Source: Hymenobacter montanus
Lineage (GTDB): Bacteria; Bacteroidota; Bacteroidia; Cytophagales; Hymenobacteraceae
Assembly: GCF_014699115.1 (NCBI RefSeq)
Contig: NZ_JACXAD010000004.1
Span: 186,001 to 250,000, forward strand
DNA: 64,000 nucleotides
Reading direction: 5' to 3'
Shown: piece by piece, positions 8,929 through 18,002 of the stretch
Position numbering within the stretch: position 1 is the stretch's first letter
How the letters are laid out: every line of letters starts with the position of its first letter
Program-made: the position numbers and the translations under genes
Notes under the pieces: model-generated
Database searches by the model: none
Told to the model about the DNA's origin: nothing
The model's input: only the letters and a program-made list of their open reading frames with translations

Positions 8929-9228
8929 CTAAGCAGCTTCCAGCTCTACTCTTGTTAGCGGCTTCCCCTCCGTTTCCAGAGCTACGCCAACTGGGGGAGC
9001 GACTGGGTTTGATGGCAACTGGGCCGCGTGGTTAGCCGTCGGGGACTGGTGGATATTAGGGGACTGTGCGGCAGCTTCCACCTGCCAGCGGGCTACGTCT
9101 TGGGGAGTATACTTGGTCCAAACCCCATCTCGATAACCAGCCAGGAACAGGGCCAGCAGCAGGAATAATATAGCAAACATCATAACTTTCAGGATGGGAT
9201 GAACACTGCCTAGCCTCACAGCGGGCAA
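8929..9228 (-). CDS. Small membrane-anchored protein of unknown function
   Basis: I do not recognise this 99-residue protein. One strong hydrophobic segment (MMFAILFLLLALFLAG, about residues 16-32) is followed by a short charged region (YRDGVWTKYTPQDVARWQVEA) and a Pro/Ala-rich tail. The first ATG is used, but the methionines at residues 16-17, directly before the hydrophobic segment, are equally plausible starts. The clear membrane segment and composition favour a real gene, but the family is unknown. It lies downstream of the M14 peptidase on the same strand, across a 369-bp gap. Confidence 0.4.
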   Translation of the reverse strand: MPAVRLGSVHPILKVMMFAILFLLLALFLAGYRDGVWTKYTPQDVARWQVEAAAQSPNIHQSPTANHAAQLPSNPVAPPVGVALETEGKPLTRVELEAA

Positions 9229-9597
9229 GGCTTTTACTGTTGGAAGCCTAAAGGCTGCGGCTCATCGGTGACCATTTGACAACGCATTATCCCGGCCGGT
9301 TGACATGGCGTATTTTGTTAAGTACGCTATCCGGTGGGTAAGCAGATTGGCAGTGGTGGATAATCTGTCACCAAGAACTTAGCCCTAGCCCGGCTGCCCG
9401 CGTTGCAAATGGGGGTTCATGTAAGGTAACATGGCGAAGTAGCGGGTGGCAATATCAGGTTGTATTTGCCCTCGTAATCGGACTAATCCGGCTCGTGTGC
9501 GGCAAGAACTTTGTCGAAGCTCTTATTCATGGCGTTTAGCTAAGGGAAAGGGTTACGCAGAAGATGTAGGAGTCGCGGCCTAATGCGGAAGCGGTTA
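9229..9597. other. Intergenic region without recognisable features
   Basis: No gene, RNA or clear repeat is visible in these 369 bp between the small membrane protein and the end of the M14 peptidase gene. All frames are interrupted. Confidence 0.5.
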
Positions 9598-12228
9598 TTA
9601 TTCCTCGGACGAAATAGCGGCGGGGCCTTCGGGCAAGTTCAGTAGCGGGCCCAGCAACAGAGCGTTAGTGAACAGGCGCGAAGTGCCGTGCCAGTAGTGG
9701 CGGAAATTGGGGTCGTCAGCGAACAGGACCACGCGCCCCGCTCCAACCTTGCTGACGACTACGGCCGCGGAATTGCCGATTTGGTGCAGATTGGCCGTCG
9801 ATACGTAACCGCTCACCAGTGGTTTAGCGGTGTACTGGGCCACGGTAGCGTAGGGGTTGCGGCTGGGCCGCAGAAACGTGGTGCCGTTGCGAAACACGTA
9901 GAGCCGTCGGTTGGTGAGCCCAAAAGCAATGGGGTTAGTGATGTCAACATCCGCCGAATAGATGGAGCCGGCAATAGCGCGGCTGCCTTCCTGTTCCTGA
10001 GTCACGAAGTCGCTGCGGCGGGCGGGCTTGCCTTTGACTGTTGTAGTATCGGCCCAGCCGCCGTTGGCGGGCACCAGCAGCTTCTCCTTCACGATGCCCT
10101 GCCGGATGGCCCACTCCGACGCACTTTTGAGGGTGATGAGCGTGCCGCCCTCCTGCACCCAGCGGCGTAGCCGGTCCACGGCAGTTCGGTCCAGGGCGGC
10201 GTAGGTGCCGCCCACCAGCACGAGGCTGGTGTAGCGGTCCAGCGGGGCCCGTCCGAAATTACTCACTTCAATCTTACTTAGGGGCAAGCCCAGTTGCTGG
10301 CTGGCCAGGAACCAGGCTTCGCCCACCTCCGAAGAGTTCGTGCCGGTGCCCACCAGAATAGCTGCTTTGGCTTCCGGCACCGTGCGTACGTTGTTCGAGC
10401 CCAAGTCGATGCCGCCCACGCTGAAGCCGGTCGTCACGCTCGTAAACGCCACCTGCGCTTGGCGGCTCACCCGGCTCACCACTTGAAATACCGAATCGGG
10501 TGGGAGCTTCTGGGCCGCCACGGGAATAACCAGCGTGCCGTAGTCAAAATCGGTGGGCTGGGTGGGCGAGCCGGCGCTGAACGGTTTGAAGCTAACCTTC
10601 GCTACCACGCCGGCCCGCTGCAAGGCCACCAAGGCTTTGGCAGCGTTGTAGTCGGACCAGGGCAGGAGGTAGGCGTAGCTGCTCGACCCGCCGCGCACAG
10701 TGCCATCCAGAAGTTTTGGCGTCCGCACAGCGGGACCTTGCACTAGCTGGGTGCCCTTTTGCTTGCTCACTGGCAAGCCGTAGGCGTGGGCCTGGCTCCA
10801 TCCCGTGACGTCGTAAAATACGCTGTCGTGGAAAGTGGTCAGCTCTTCAAACAGGGAGTTGATGATGCGATACTGCGGCTGAGCCGTGGGCACCACGTAA
10901 GCTTGGCCTCGCACAAAGGTTTGCTTATCGAGGGTCACCGTTTGGGCCAGCTCGTGCACCTCAATCTGGTGTTGGAGCAGCAGGGCAAGAAACTTGTTGG
11001 TCAAGGTCGGGTCCTGGGCGTTGCCGAAGACGTAGGCCTTGGTCGGAAACTTCTGGGCGGCGGTGAGTGCTGAAGTGAAGAACTCGCGCTGGTGGCGTAG
11101 GTACAGCTCTTTTTCCTCAACCGCGCCGCGGACGGTAGCCAGGCCCGTGGCCACGTGGTTACGGATGGTGAAGGGGAAAGTGACCACGCCGTTGCTGCTC
11201 TCCTGGGCCAACCCGCGCGAGCTGCCCACTTCAAATGTAACGCCCACGCCCCCCTGGAAATCAGGGTAAGTGGAGCCGTAGATGGGCGAGAGGTTGTCGA
11301 ACTGTTCCTTGGTCCAGTACAGCGTACCGAGGTGGTCAAGCGACTTGGCAAAGTACTTGGCTAAGTGTACGTTCAATACCTCGTAGGTGGCACGGGGAAT
11401 AAGGTCGTTCTCGGTGCTGTGGGGCTTGGAAGGCTCAAAGTAGTACGTGCCGTTGGTCCCCATCTCGTGGAAGTCTATCATCACGTTAGGGTACCACTCG
11501 TGGAAGAAGGCCATGCGGGCCCGGCTTTCGGGCTGGGTTAGGGCCAGCCAGTCGCGGTTGAGGTCGGTGTAGAAGTGGTTGGTGCGGCCCCCGGGCCAGG
11601 CTTCGGTGTGCTCCCGGTCGAGCGGGTCGGTTACGTTGGGCCACGACTTGTTCTGGTCGAACCAGTGCGAGGCCCGGTCGCGGCCATCGGGGTTTTCCAG
11701 GGGGTCGATGGTCACCACGGCTTGTTCCAGCCACTGCGTCGTTTCGGGGCTAGTCGAGGCCGTGAGGTAGTAGGCCAGCAGCAGGGCCGCTTCCGACGAC
11801 GAGCTTTCGTTGCCGTGTACCCCGAAGTTGAGGCTCACCACCACGGGCAGTTGGCGGTAGTCGGGCGCGGGCCGCTTGGGGTCGACCAGCGCCCGGCGTT
11901 CCTGTTGCAGCGTCGCCAGCTTTTGCTGGTTCGAGGCCGCCGTGATGGTGGCTACCACCTGGGGCCGTTCCTCGAACGTAGTGCCCAGCACCCGCAGGCT
12001 TACCTTGTCCGACACGCGATCCAGCTCGCGCAGATAAGCCACGATCTGGTCGGAGCGGGTGTAGTGCGAGCCGATAGGATAGCCCAGAAATTGCTCCGGC
12101 GTGGGCACGGCCGGGTCGAAGCTGCCAGCCGGGGCGGCGGGGAAGAAATAGCGGTTTTGCGCGCCAACCGGGGTGGCTAGAGCAAGGGCTAGCGTGAGCA
12201 GGGCGGCGGAAATAGACGTTTTCAACAT
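9598..12228 (-). CDS. Secreted M14-family zinc carboxypeptidase
   Basis: An N-terminal signal peptide (to about residue 24, ATPVGAQ) is followed by an M14 metallopeptidase domain at about 45-380. The zinc ligands His138 and Glu141 lie in FGVHGNES, the third ligand lies in VMIDFHEMG, and the general-base Glu is in VTFEVGSSRG. DLNRDW is the substrate-carboxylate arginine motif. The remaining 480 residues include a glutamine-amidotransferase-like fold typical of large Bacteroidota M14 proteins. Such enzymes trim C-terminal residues from peptides outside the cytoplasm. The gene follows susD by 77 bp on the same strand, so it probably belongs to the SusCD operon and supplies or processes its peptide substrate. 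Confidence 0.93.
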   Translation of the reverse strand: MLKTSISAALLTLALALATPVGAQNRYFFPAAPAGSFDPAVPTPEQFLGYPIGSHYTRSDQIVAYLRELDRVSDKVSLRVLGTTFEERPQVVATITAASNQQKLATLQQERRALVDPKRPAPDYRQLPVVVSLNFGVHGNESSSSEAALLLAYYLTASTSPETTQWLEQAVVTIDPLENPDGRDRASHWFDQNKSWPNVTDPLDREHTEAWPGGRTNHFYTDLNRDWLALTQPESRARMAFFHEWYPNVMIDFHEMGTNGTYYFEPSKPHSTENDLIPRATYEVLNVHLAKYFAKSLDHLGTLYWTKEQFDNLSPIYGSTYPDFQGGVGVTFEVGSSRGLAQESSNGVVTFPFTIRNHVATGLATVRGAVEEKELYLRHQREFFTSALTAAQKFPTKAYVFGNAQDPTLTNKFLALLLQHQIEVHELAQTVTLDKQTFVRGQAYVVPTAQPQYRIINSLFEELTTFHDSVFYDVTGWSQAHAYGLPVSKQKGTQLVQGPAVRTPKLLDGTVRGGSSSYAYLLPWSDYNAAKALVALQRAGVVAKVSFKPFSAGSPTQPTDFDYGTLVIPVAAQKLPPDSVFQVVSRVSRQAQVAFTSVTTGFSVGGIDLGSNNVRTVPEAKAAILVGTGTNSSEVGEAWFLASQQLGLPLSKIEVSNFGRAPLDRYTSLVLVGGTYAALDRTAVDRLRRWVQEGGTLITLKSASEWAIRQGIVKEKLLVPANGGWADTTTVKGKPARRSDFVTQEQEGSRAIAGSIYSADVDITNPIAFGLTNRRLYVFRNGTTFLRPSRNPYATVAQYTAKPLVSGYVSTANLHQIGNSAAVVVSKVGAGRVVLFADDPNFRHYWHGTSRLFTNALLLGPLLNLPEGPAAISSEE

Positions 12229-12305
12229 GGAGGTCTGAAATCAAAAAGAATGTGTGAGGACCAGCCGGGAGGAGGTGCCTGCCAGCGGTGCGGTCCCGAA
12301 ACCAC

Positions 12306-13661
12306 CTAATATCCGGGGTTCTGCTCTAGGCCGGGGTCGGCTACTAAGTCGTTGAAGGGAATGGGAAAGACCCAGCGGCGCTGGTCCGTAACACCTAGTA
12401 CTGTACCGGCGCGGCCCGTGCGCACGAGGTCGAACCAGCGGTCGGCTTCGAAGGCGAATTCTACCCGCCGCTCGTTCTCGATGGCCAGCAGCAGGTCGGC
12501 TGCCGTGGCCGCGGTGCTGGCCGGGACCCCGGCGCGGCCCCGCACGACGTTCAGGTCGGCCAGGGCGCCCGTGAGGTTGCCGAGGCGGGCGCGGGCCTCG
12601 GCGCGGATGAGGTACTGCTCAGCGAGACGCAGCACGTAGCTGGGGTCGTCGCGCTGCGCCGAGCGGCTGTAGAGGTTGCCATAGGTGACATTAGCGCCGC
12701 CAATGACGGTGCTGGCCAGCAGGGCGGCGCGGTTGCCGCCCACGGCTGGGTCGTTCAGCAGGGCAATGGCCGCGGGCACCGGCTGGAAGTTAAACTGGCC
12801 CCCCAGGGCGCTGGGAAACCAGTTGTTCCACATTAGGTTGGCGTCGGCGTTGCTGAAGGTCAGCTCGAAAATGGACTCCCGACTGAGAAAGGGCGCCGTG
12901 GAAAAAGCGCGGTAGGGGCTCACCAAGCTGTAATTCGGGCTGCTGATGAGCTGGCTAGCGTAGGTTTCGGCGTCGGCCCACTGCTGGCGGTAGAGGTGCA
13001 GGCGGGCGCGCAGGGCCCGGGCCGAGGCTTTCACGGCGCGGTTGCGGGTGGCGATGTCGGGCAACAGGCTCTCCGCTTGGGTCAGATCGGCCAGCACCTG
13101 GTCGTAGGTTTTGGCGAGGGTGCTGCGGCGCAGGCCCTGGCCATTTTCCTTGGTGCGGGTGGGCGTGAGCACCAGCGGCACGCCACCCCAGCCGCGGCCT
13201 AGGTCGAAGTAGGCCAGGGCCCGCAGAAAGTATGCCTCACCGAGCAGCTGGTTTTTCTCCGCGGCCGGCAGCAGGGGGTCACTAAGGCCCGGCAGGGCGG
13301 CAACGACGTTGTTGGCCCCGTTCACGGCCTGGTACAGCTGGGTCCAGGCTTCGGTAATCAGCACGTTGTCGGCACTGAGCTGGTTCTGGTCGATTTGCAG
13401 GAATTGGTTTAGCGTGCCGTTAAAGCGCACGTTCTCGCCCGGCAAGAAGCCTAGTACCGGCCAGTTGAGCTGGTAGTAGGCCTGCACCCGGTCGTACACG
13501 CCAATGGTAGCGGAACGGGCACTGCCGGCGTCCGTAATGGCCTCGTCGGCGGGCAGCTGTTGCACGGGGGTGGGGTCCAGTAGCTTATTGCACGCCGAAG
13601 AACCCAGGACTACGGCGGCCGCTTGGCCGGCAAAAAAGAGGCGGAATAAGATCTGTTTCAT
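12306..13661 (-). CDS. SusD/RagB-like outer-membrane lipoprotein (first pair)
   Basis: The 451-residue protein has a lipoprotein signal with Cys24 (VVLGSSAC), TPR-like helices with the SusD signature (LGEAYFLRALAYFDLGRGWGGVPL) and the usual ending EQNPGY. SusD proteins form a lid over the SusC channel and capture substrate at the cell surface. It begins 11 bp after the susC gene and is followed by an M14 peptidase, which points to peptides rather than glycans, as in the RagAB peptide importer of Porphyromonas. The substrate is inferred from context. Confidence 0.94.
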   Translation of the reverse strand: MKQILFRLFFAGQAAAVVLGSSACNKLLDPTPVQQLPADEAITDAGSARSATIGVYDRVQAYYQLNWPVLGFLPGENVRFNGTLNQFLQIDQNQLSADNVLITEAWTQLYQAVNGANNVVAALPGLSDPLLPAAEKNQLLGEAYFLRALAYFDLGRGWGGVPLVLTPTRTKENGQGLRRSTLAKTYDQVLADLTQAESLLPDIATRNRAVKASARALRARLHLYRQQWADAETYASQLISSPNYSLVSPYRAFSTAPFLSRESIFELTFSNADANLMWNNWFPSALGGQFNFQPVPAAIALLNDPAVGGNRAALLASTVIGGANVTYGNLYSRSAQRDDPSYVLRLAEQYLIRAEARARLGNLTGALADLNVVRGRAGVPASTAATAADLLLAIENERRVEFAFEADRWFDLVRTGRAGTVLGVTDQRRWVFPIPFNDLVADPGLEQNPGY

Positions 13662-13672
13662 GTCAGTAAAAA

Positions 13673-16600
13673 TTAGAATCCGACCGTGGCCCCCACCTGG
13701 AAAGTGCGGGGCTGGGGCACCGTGGCCCAGTCGAAGTTTTTGGTGTTGGCCACGCCGCTCTGGGAGTTTACTTCCGGGTCGAGGCCGGAGTAGGGCGTGA
13801 TGGTGAAAAGATTAGCCGCTTGCACATACACGCGCAGGGAGCTGAGGTGGGCCTGGGCCGCGACCGCGGTGGGCACGGTGTAGCCCAGCGACAGCGTGCG
13901 CACCCGCAGGAAGGAGCCATCTTCCAGGTAGCGGTCGCTCAGGTTCTGCACCACGCCGCCGTAGTTGTTGCTGGCTGGGTTGGTGGTTAGGCGGGGAATG
14001 TCGGTTACGTCGCCGGGGCGCTGCCAGCGGTTCAGTTGCTCGGCCAGGTAGCCGATATTGCTCTGCGTACCGCCATGCACCAGGAAGAAGCGATTCATGT
14101 TCATGATTTTCGCGCCCTGTTCGAAGTTGAGCGTGAAGCCGAGGTCGAAGCCTTTGTAGGCGAACGAGTTGCTGACACCGCCGAAGTAGTTGGGCCAGGC
14201 GTTGCCCACCAACTGGCGGTCGGCCACCGTCAGCTGCCCGTCGCCGTTCACGTCCTGGTACTGGGCGTCGCCGGTTTCGGGGTTCACGCCCGTTTGGTGG
14301 TACAGCCAGAACGAGTAGAGTGGGGCCCCTTCCTGCAGCCGGAAAATGTCGCGCGAGCCGGTCGTGATGGGCGCGGCCAGCTTCTCAATTCGGTTCACGT
14401 TGCGGGCCACGTTGAAGGTAGTACTCCACTGCACGGCGGCTGATTTCAGCCAGGTAGCCGTGAGTTGCACTTCCACGCCTCGGTTGCTTACCGCGCCGTA
14501 GTTTTCTACTACTGAGGCGAAGCCCGTTTTGCGCGGTACGGGCACGTTCAGCAGCAGGCCCGAGGTGTACTTGTCGTAGTAGTTGAGCTCTAGTAGCAGG
14601 CGGCTATGCAGCACGGCGGCATCCAGGCCCACGTTCCACTGGCGCGTCGATTCCCAACTCAGGTTAGGATTGGCCAGTTGCAGTGGGGCGGTGCCGGGCA
14701 GGTCGAGGTAGTTGGCGCCGCCCTGCACCAGGCCCAGCGCCGCGAAGTCGCTGATGCCGGCTTGGTTGCCGGTTTTACCAAGGCTGCCCCGCAGCTTCAA
14801 CTCTTGAAAGATGTTGAGGTCTTTCACGAAGTTCTCCTCGCCCAGCCGCCAGCCCAGGCCCACGGCCGGGAAGTAGCCCCAGCGGTTCGCGCGCCCAAAA
14901 CGCGAAGAGGCATCGGCCCGCACGCTCACGTCGGCCGTGTAGCGCTGCCGGAACGAGTACGTTGCCTTGCCGAAGAACGACACCAGCCCGGCCTCGGAGC
15001 GCGACGACGAGCCCGTCTGCGTCGCCGCCGAGGCAATGGTCGTTAGGTCGTTACCGGGGAATTGCTGCCCCGCCAGGCTGGTGCGCTGGAGGGTGTTGCG
15101 CTGCAGGGTATTGCCGATAAGGGCCTGGAGGGAGTGGTTTTCATCGAAATCGATGCTGTAATTGAGCGTCTGCTCATTCAGCAGGGTGATGTCGCGCGCC
15201 AGAAACGAATTAGCGGTGCCGCGCGGCTGCCCGGCCAGAATCAGCGTGTTATTGAAGTTGTTCTCGTACATGTCGTTGAAGTCGATGCTCCAGCTGCTGC
15301 GCAGGGTTAGCCCCTTAAGGAGCTTATAGTCGACGTACACGTTCGAGATGACGCGTGTCCCCACCGCATCATTGTTTAGGTTATTGATGAGTGCCAGGTG
15401 GTTGTCGAAGGAACCGTACTTGGCGTAGGTACCATCGGGGTTAAACACCGGCAGGTTGGTGCGCGGAAACAGAGCCGAGTTGATGACGCCCACCGGGTTA
15501 TTGTCGTTGCTGCTCACGTTGCGGCGGGTGCGGGCCAGCGCGGTGCTCGTGCCGATGCGCAACTGCTCGGTCACGGAATTGTCCAGGTTCACCCGTAGGC
15601 TGAACCGGTCGAAGGCGCTGGGCCGGGCGATGGATTCCTGCCTGAAGTAGCCGGCCCCGATGTAAAACTGGGTTTTGGCCGAGCCCCCGGCGGCCGACAA
15701 CTCGTAGCTCTGAGTTGCGGCCGTGCGAAACACGTCCTGTAGGCGGTCGTAGGTCGGTTGCTCTTCGGGCCGGCCCCGCCCGCCCGCTGCCACCGGACGG
15801 TAGGGCCGCAGCGTGGGATCGCCCCCATCATTAATAAACCGCTCATTTTCCAGGGTGGCCAGTTCGGGCCCGCTCGCCAGCTGGTATTGCTTAGGCGCCT
15901 TCGACCACGCGTGGTAGGTGTTGAAGGTGAGGCGGGTTTTATCGCCCGCCTTGCCTCGTTTGGTCGTGATGAGCACCACTCCATTGGCCCCGCGCGAGCC
16001 GTAAATGGCCGTGGCATTGGCATCTTTCAGGATCTCGAGGCTTTCGATATCCTGCGGGTTCAAGTCGGCGAGGGGGTTAGCCGAAACCTGGTTGCCTAAG
16101 CCAGTGGCAATCAAGTTGGTGTTGTTAATGAACACGCCATCGACCACGTAGAGCGGGTCGTTGCTGGCATTTACCGAATTGCTGCCCCGAATGCGAATGA
16201 AGATGCCACCGCCCGGCACGCCCGAATTGGCCGATACCTGCACGCCGGGCGCGTGGCCCTGCAACAGTTGGTCGGGGCTGGCGGCCGGAATGTTTTGCAA
16301 GGTCTCGCCCCGCACCGAGCTAATGGCGCTGGTCAGCGTTTTGCGGTTTTGCTCACTGTAGCCCGTCACCACTACTTCGGAGAGCTGCTGCAAATCGGGC
16401 CGGAGGGCGACGGCCAGCGGGCTGCCGGCCGCCAGCACTTCCTGCTTCGCGTAACCCACGTAGCTGAACTCCAGGGCTCCCTCAGTGGGGGCCGCAAGCG
16501 AGAAATGACCGTTGGCATCGGTGGTCGTGCCGGCACTGCTGCCCTTGACGATTACCGTCACGCCGGGCAAAGGCGTGTGGCTGGCCGCGTCCGTCACGGT

Positions 16601-16702
16601 GCCGCTGACCAGCGGCCCGGTATTCGACTGGGCCGGACTGGCCGTGATGGCGCCGCCCCAAAGCAGGAACAAGAGGGCGCGCCGAAGCGTACTTGTTTTC
16701 AT
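13673..16702 (-). CDS. SusC/RagA-like TonB-dependent transporter (first pair)
   Basis: The start is placed at the second methionine (MKTSTLRRALL, base 16702), which opens a normal signal peptide; an ATG four codons earlier is possible. A carboxypeptidase-regulatory-like domain lies at about residues 35-105, followed by the TonB-box region LSEVVVTGYSEQNRKT, the plug (SPDQLLQGHAPGVQV, VYVVDGVFI-like) and a 22-strand barrel. The family motif DPLYVVDGV and the STATIYGSRGANGVVLITTK region are present. It transports SusD-bound substrate across the outer membrane using TonB energy. It leads a SusC-SusD-M14 operon with a long leader. Confidence 0.95.
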   Translation of the reverse strand: MKTSTLRRALLFLLWGGAITASPAQSNTGPLVSGTVTDAASHTPLPGVTVIVKGSSAGTTTDANGHFSLAAPTEGALEFSYVGYAKQEVLAAGSPLAVALRPDLQQLSEVVVTGYSEQNRKTLTSAISSVRGETLQNIPAASPDQLLQGHAPGVQVSANSGVPGGGIFIRIRGSNSVNASNDPLYVVDGVFINNTNLIATGLGNQVSANPLADLNPQDIESLEILKDANATAIYGSRGANGVVLITTKRGKAGDKTRLTFNTYHAWSKAPKQYQLASGPELATLENERFINDGGDPTLRPYRPVAAGGRGRPEEQPTYDRLQDVFRTAATQSYELSAAGGSAKTQFYIGAGYFRQESIARPSAFDRFSLRVNLDNSVTEQLRIGTSTALARTRRNVSSNDNNPVGVINSALFPRTNLPVFNPDGTYAKYGSFDNHLALINNLNNDAVGTRVISNVYVDYKLLKGLTLRSSWSIDFNDMYENNFNNTLILAGQPRGTANSFLARDITLLNEQTLNYSIDFDENHSLQALIGNTLQRNTLQRTSLAGQQFPGNDLTTIASAATQTGSSSRSEAGLVSFFGKATYSFRQRYTADVSVRADASSRFGRANRWGYFPAVGLGWRLGEENFVKDLNIFQELKLRGSLGKTGNQAGISDFAALGLVQGGANYLDLPGTAPLQLANPNLSWESTRQWNVGLDAAVLHSRLLLELNYYDKYTSGLLLNVPVPRKTGFASVVENYGAVSNRGVEVQLTATWLKSAAVQWSTTFNVARNVNRIEKLAAPITTGSRDIFRLQEGAPLYSFWLYHQTGVNPETGDAQYQDVNGDGQLTVADRQLVGNAWPNYFGGVSNSFAYKGFDLGFTLNFEQGAKIMNMNRFFLVHGGTQSNIGYLAEQLNRWQRPGDVTDIPRLTTNPASNNYGGVVQNLSDRYLEDGSFLRVRTLSLGYTVPTAVAAQAHLSSLRVYVQAANLFTITPYSGLDPEVNSQSGVANTKNFDWATVPQPRTFQVGATVGF

Positions 16703-16714
16703 CAGAATAAACAA

Positions 16715-17702
16715 TTGGAAATGAAGGGCCCGTGCGCCCCCGGCGCGGAGCGGCCGGGCAGCTATTGGCGAAGACCCAGAAGGGAAAAGGGCGCTTTATC
16801 GCCACCCACCTCGTACCTCGTGCGCAGAAGGAAGGGGCAGCCGCTCGCAGTGTTCCGCCGCCCGGTCGGGCCGCCGTTGGTGCACCACGACGCCCGGCCC
16901 GAAGCCCCGGAATTGCCCGAAATGTGAAGCAAGGCCCGCGTTCGCCGCCAGAGGCGGATACGAGCTGGCTGCCGGGAGGCCACTGCCCGAACTGGGTAAG
17001 TCCGCCCGGCAAGGCTGGGTTAAGAGTTACTCAGCCCCGGTTGCCAATAGGCCGGTAAGGAAAGGATAAGCTGACCTAGCTTAACAACCCCGACCGGCCC
17101 GCCGCATACAGACGGCAGCACGCGGCGTACAACAACCCCCGTGGCTAATGGCAAACGGGGCGGGCGAGAAAACGGAGAGAGGACGCGAAAAGTCCATAGC
17201 GTTTGTTTTTATATGGTCAGGACTTGGCACCGTGCCAGCCGGGGCTGGGTGGTTGCCGGCGTTTCGTCGAGCCTGTCTCTCCACGCCTCTGTATAAAAAC
17301 AATCCTTTGGTCAGAAGGAATTGATGCCGCAAATGTAAAGCGGCATTTTTAAAAAAACCTAATTCAATCTCCGAATTTTGTTGCTATCAGCGGCGGAGTA
17401 CCCGGTGCCCCGCTCGTGGCAGATGGAATGAAATCCGTCCCGCAGGCCCGGATTAAAGGTATTCTTCCCCAAAACGCACGTCTTTGGCCGTAAGAACGGG
17501 CGAAAAGTACAGGCTCATTTTGTTTCGGTTAACCCGAAGGAATGCCGATAAAAAGGTGGGAGGCAGCCCCGGATACGTACGCCCCAGGCTTAGTAAATTC
17601 GTTCTGCACGCGCTACTTGTGGCCGTGACCTTGTTCGCCGACTACGGCCCCAGCGGCGCCCCCACTGGCACGGCAAAGCGGGCCCAGACCCGGATATGCC
17701 AA
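16715..17702. other. Long region upstream of the first susC gene
   Basis: Nearly 1 kb separates the susC start from the next element. No frame looks coding. The only promoter-like site is the minus-strand TACATTTG at 17330-17337, which would give a leader of about 600 nt. The flanks are GC-rich and the region around 17341-17380 is AT-rich, as expected for a promoter. Confidence 0.5.
17330..17337 (-). promoter_or_regulatory. Candidate -7 element for the first SusCD operon
   Basis: Read on the minus strand, the sequence is TACATTTG, a full match to TAnnTTTG. A T-rich tract, but no well-spaced TTG, lies upstream. It points toward the susC gene about 630 bp away, so the assignment depends on a long leader. 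Confidence 0.4.
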
Positions 17703-17744
17703 CAGGCCGTTGATTACTGCCAACTGGCAATAATCAACGGCCTG
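17703..17744 (-). repeat. susD-terminator hairpin, copy 1
   Basis: CAGGCCGTTGATTA (17703-17716) pairs perfectly with TAATCAACGGCCTG (17731-17744), and the inner TGCCA/TGGCA continues the stem. The same hairpin recurs at 19521-19581 and, directly behind an intact susD gene, at 25603-25650. Here it follows a decayed susD fragment on the minus strand, so it is best read as a fossil terminator. Confidence 0.7.
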
Positions 17745-17762
17745 CTTCTGGTGGGTTCGGAC

Positions 17763-17975
17763 CTAGTACCTTGGATTCCGCGAAAGGTGCGGAGTAATCT
17801 CCACCGACGGGGGCTAGAAGATAGATGGTTCCGGCCGTCTGGGGTCTATTTCCGCAGGGCAGCGGAAACTACAAATTGAATCCGGTCTTGCCGCTATGAC
17901 TCGTTGCGTGAGGCGGCAGTAAGGGCCGGTGTGGTCGCGTTGCCGCCGCGTAGAAGAACCTCAACTTTCATCCGG
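17763..17975 (-). pseudogene. Decayed 3' end of a susD gene, copy 1
   Basis: Minus-strand translation gives RMKVEVLLRGGNATTPALT, then NES*RQDRIQF, and in another frame VEITPHLSRNPRY*. These match the intact SusD encoded at 25674-27245 (LMKAEAILRGGTATSAG, NEEWRRQDLIRF, VDVNPNLAQNPGY*). At least two internal stops, a frameshift and a deletion between the blocks show it is not functional. It lies between the HExxH lipoprotein gene and hairpin copy 1. Confidence 0.75.
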
Positions 17976-18002
17976 TAGCCCCGGCTATTCGGAGCCTTCG
18001 GT

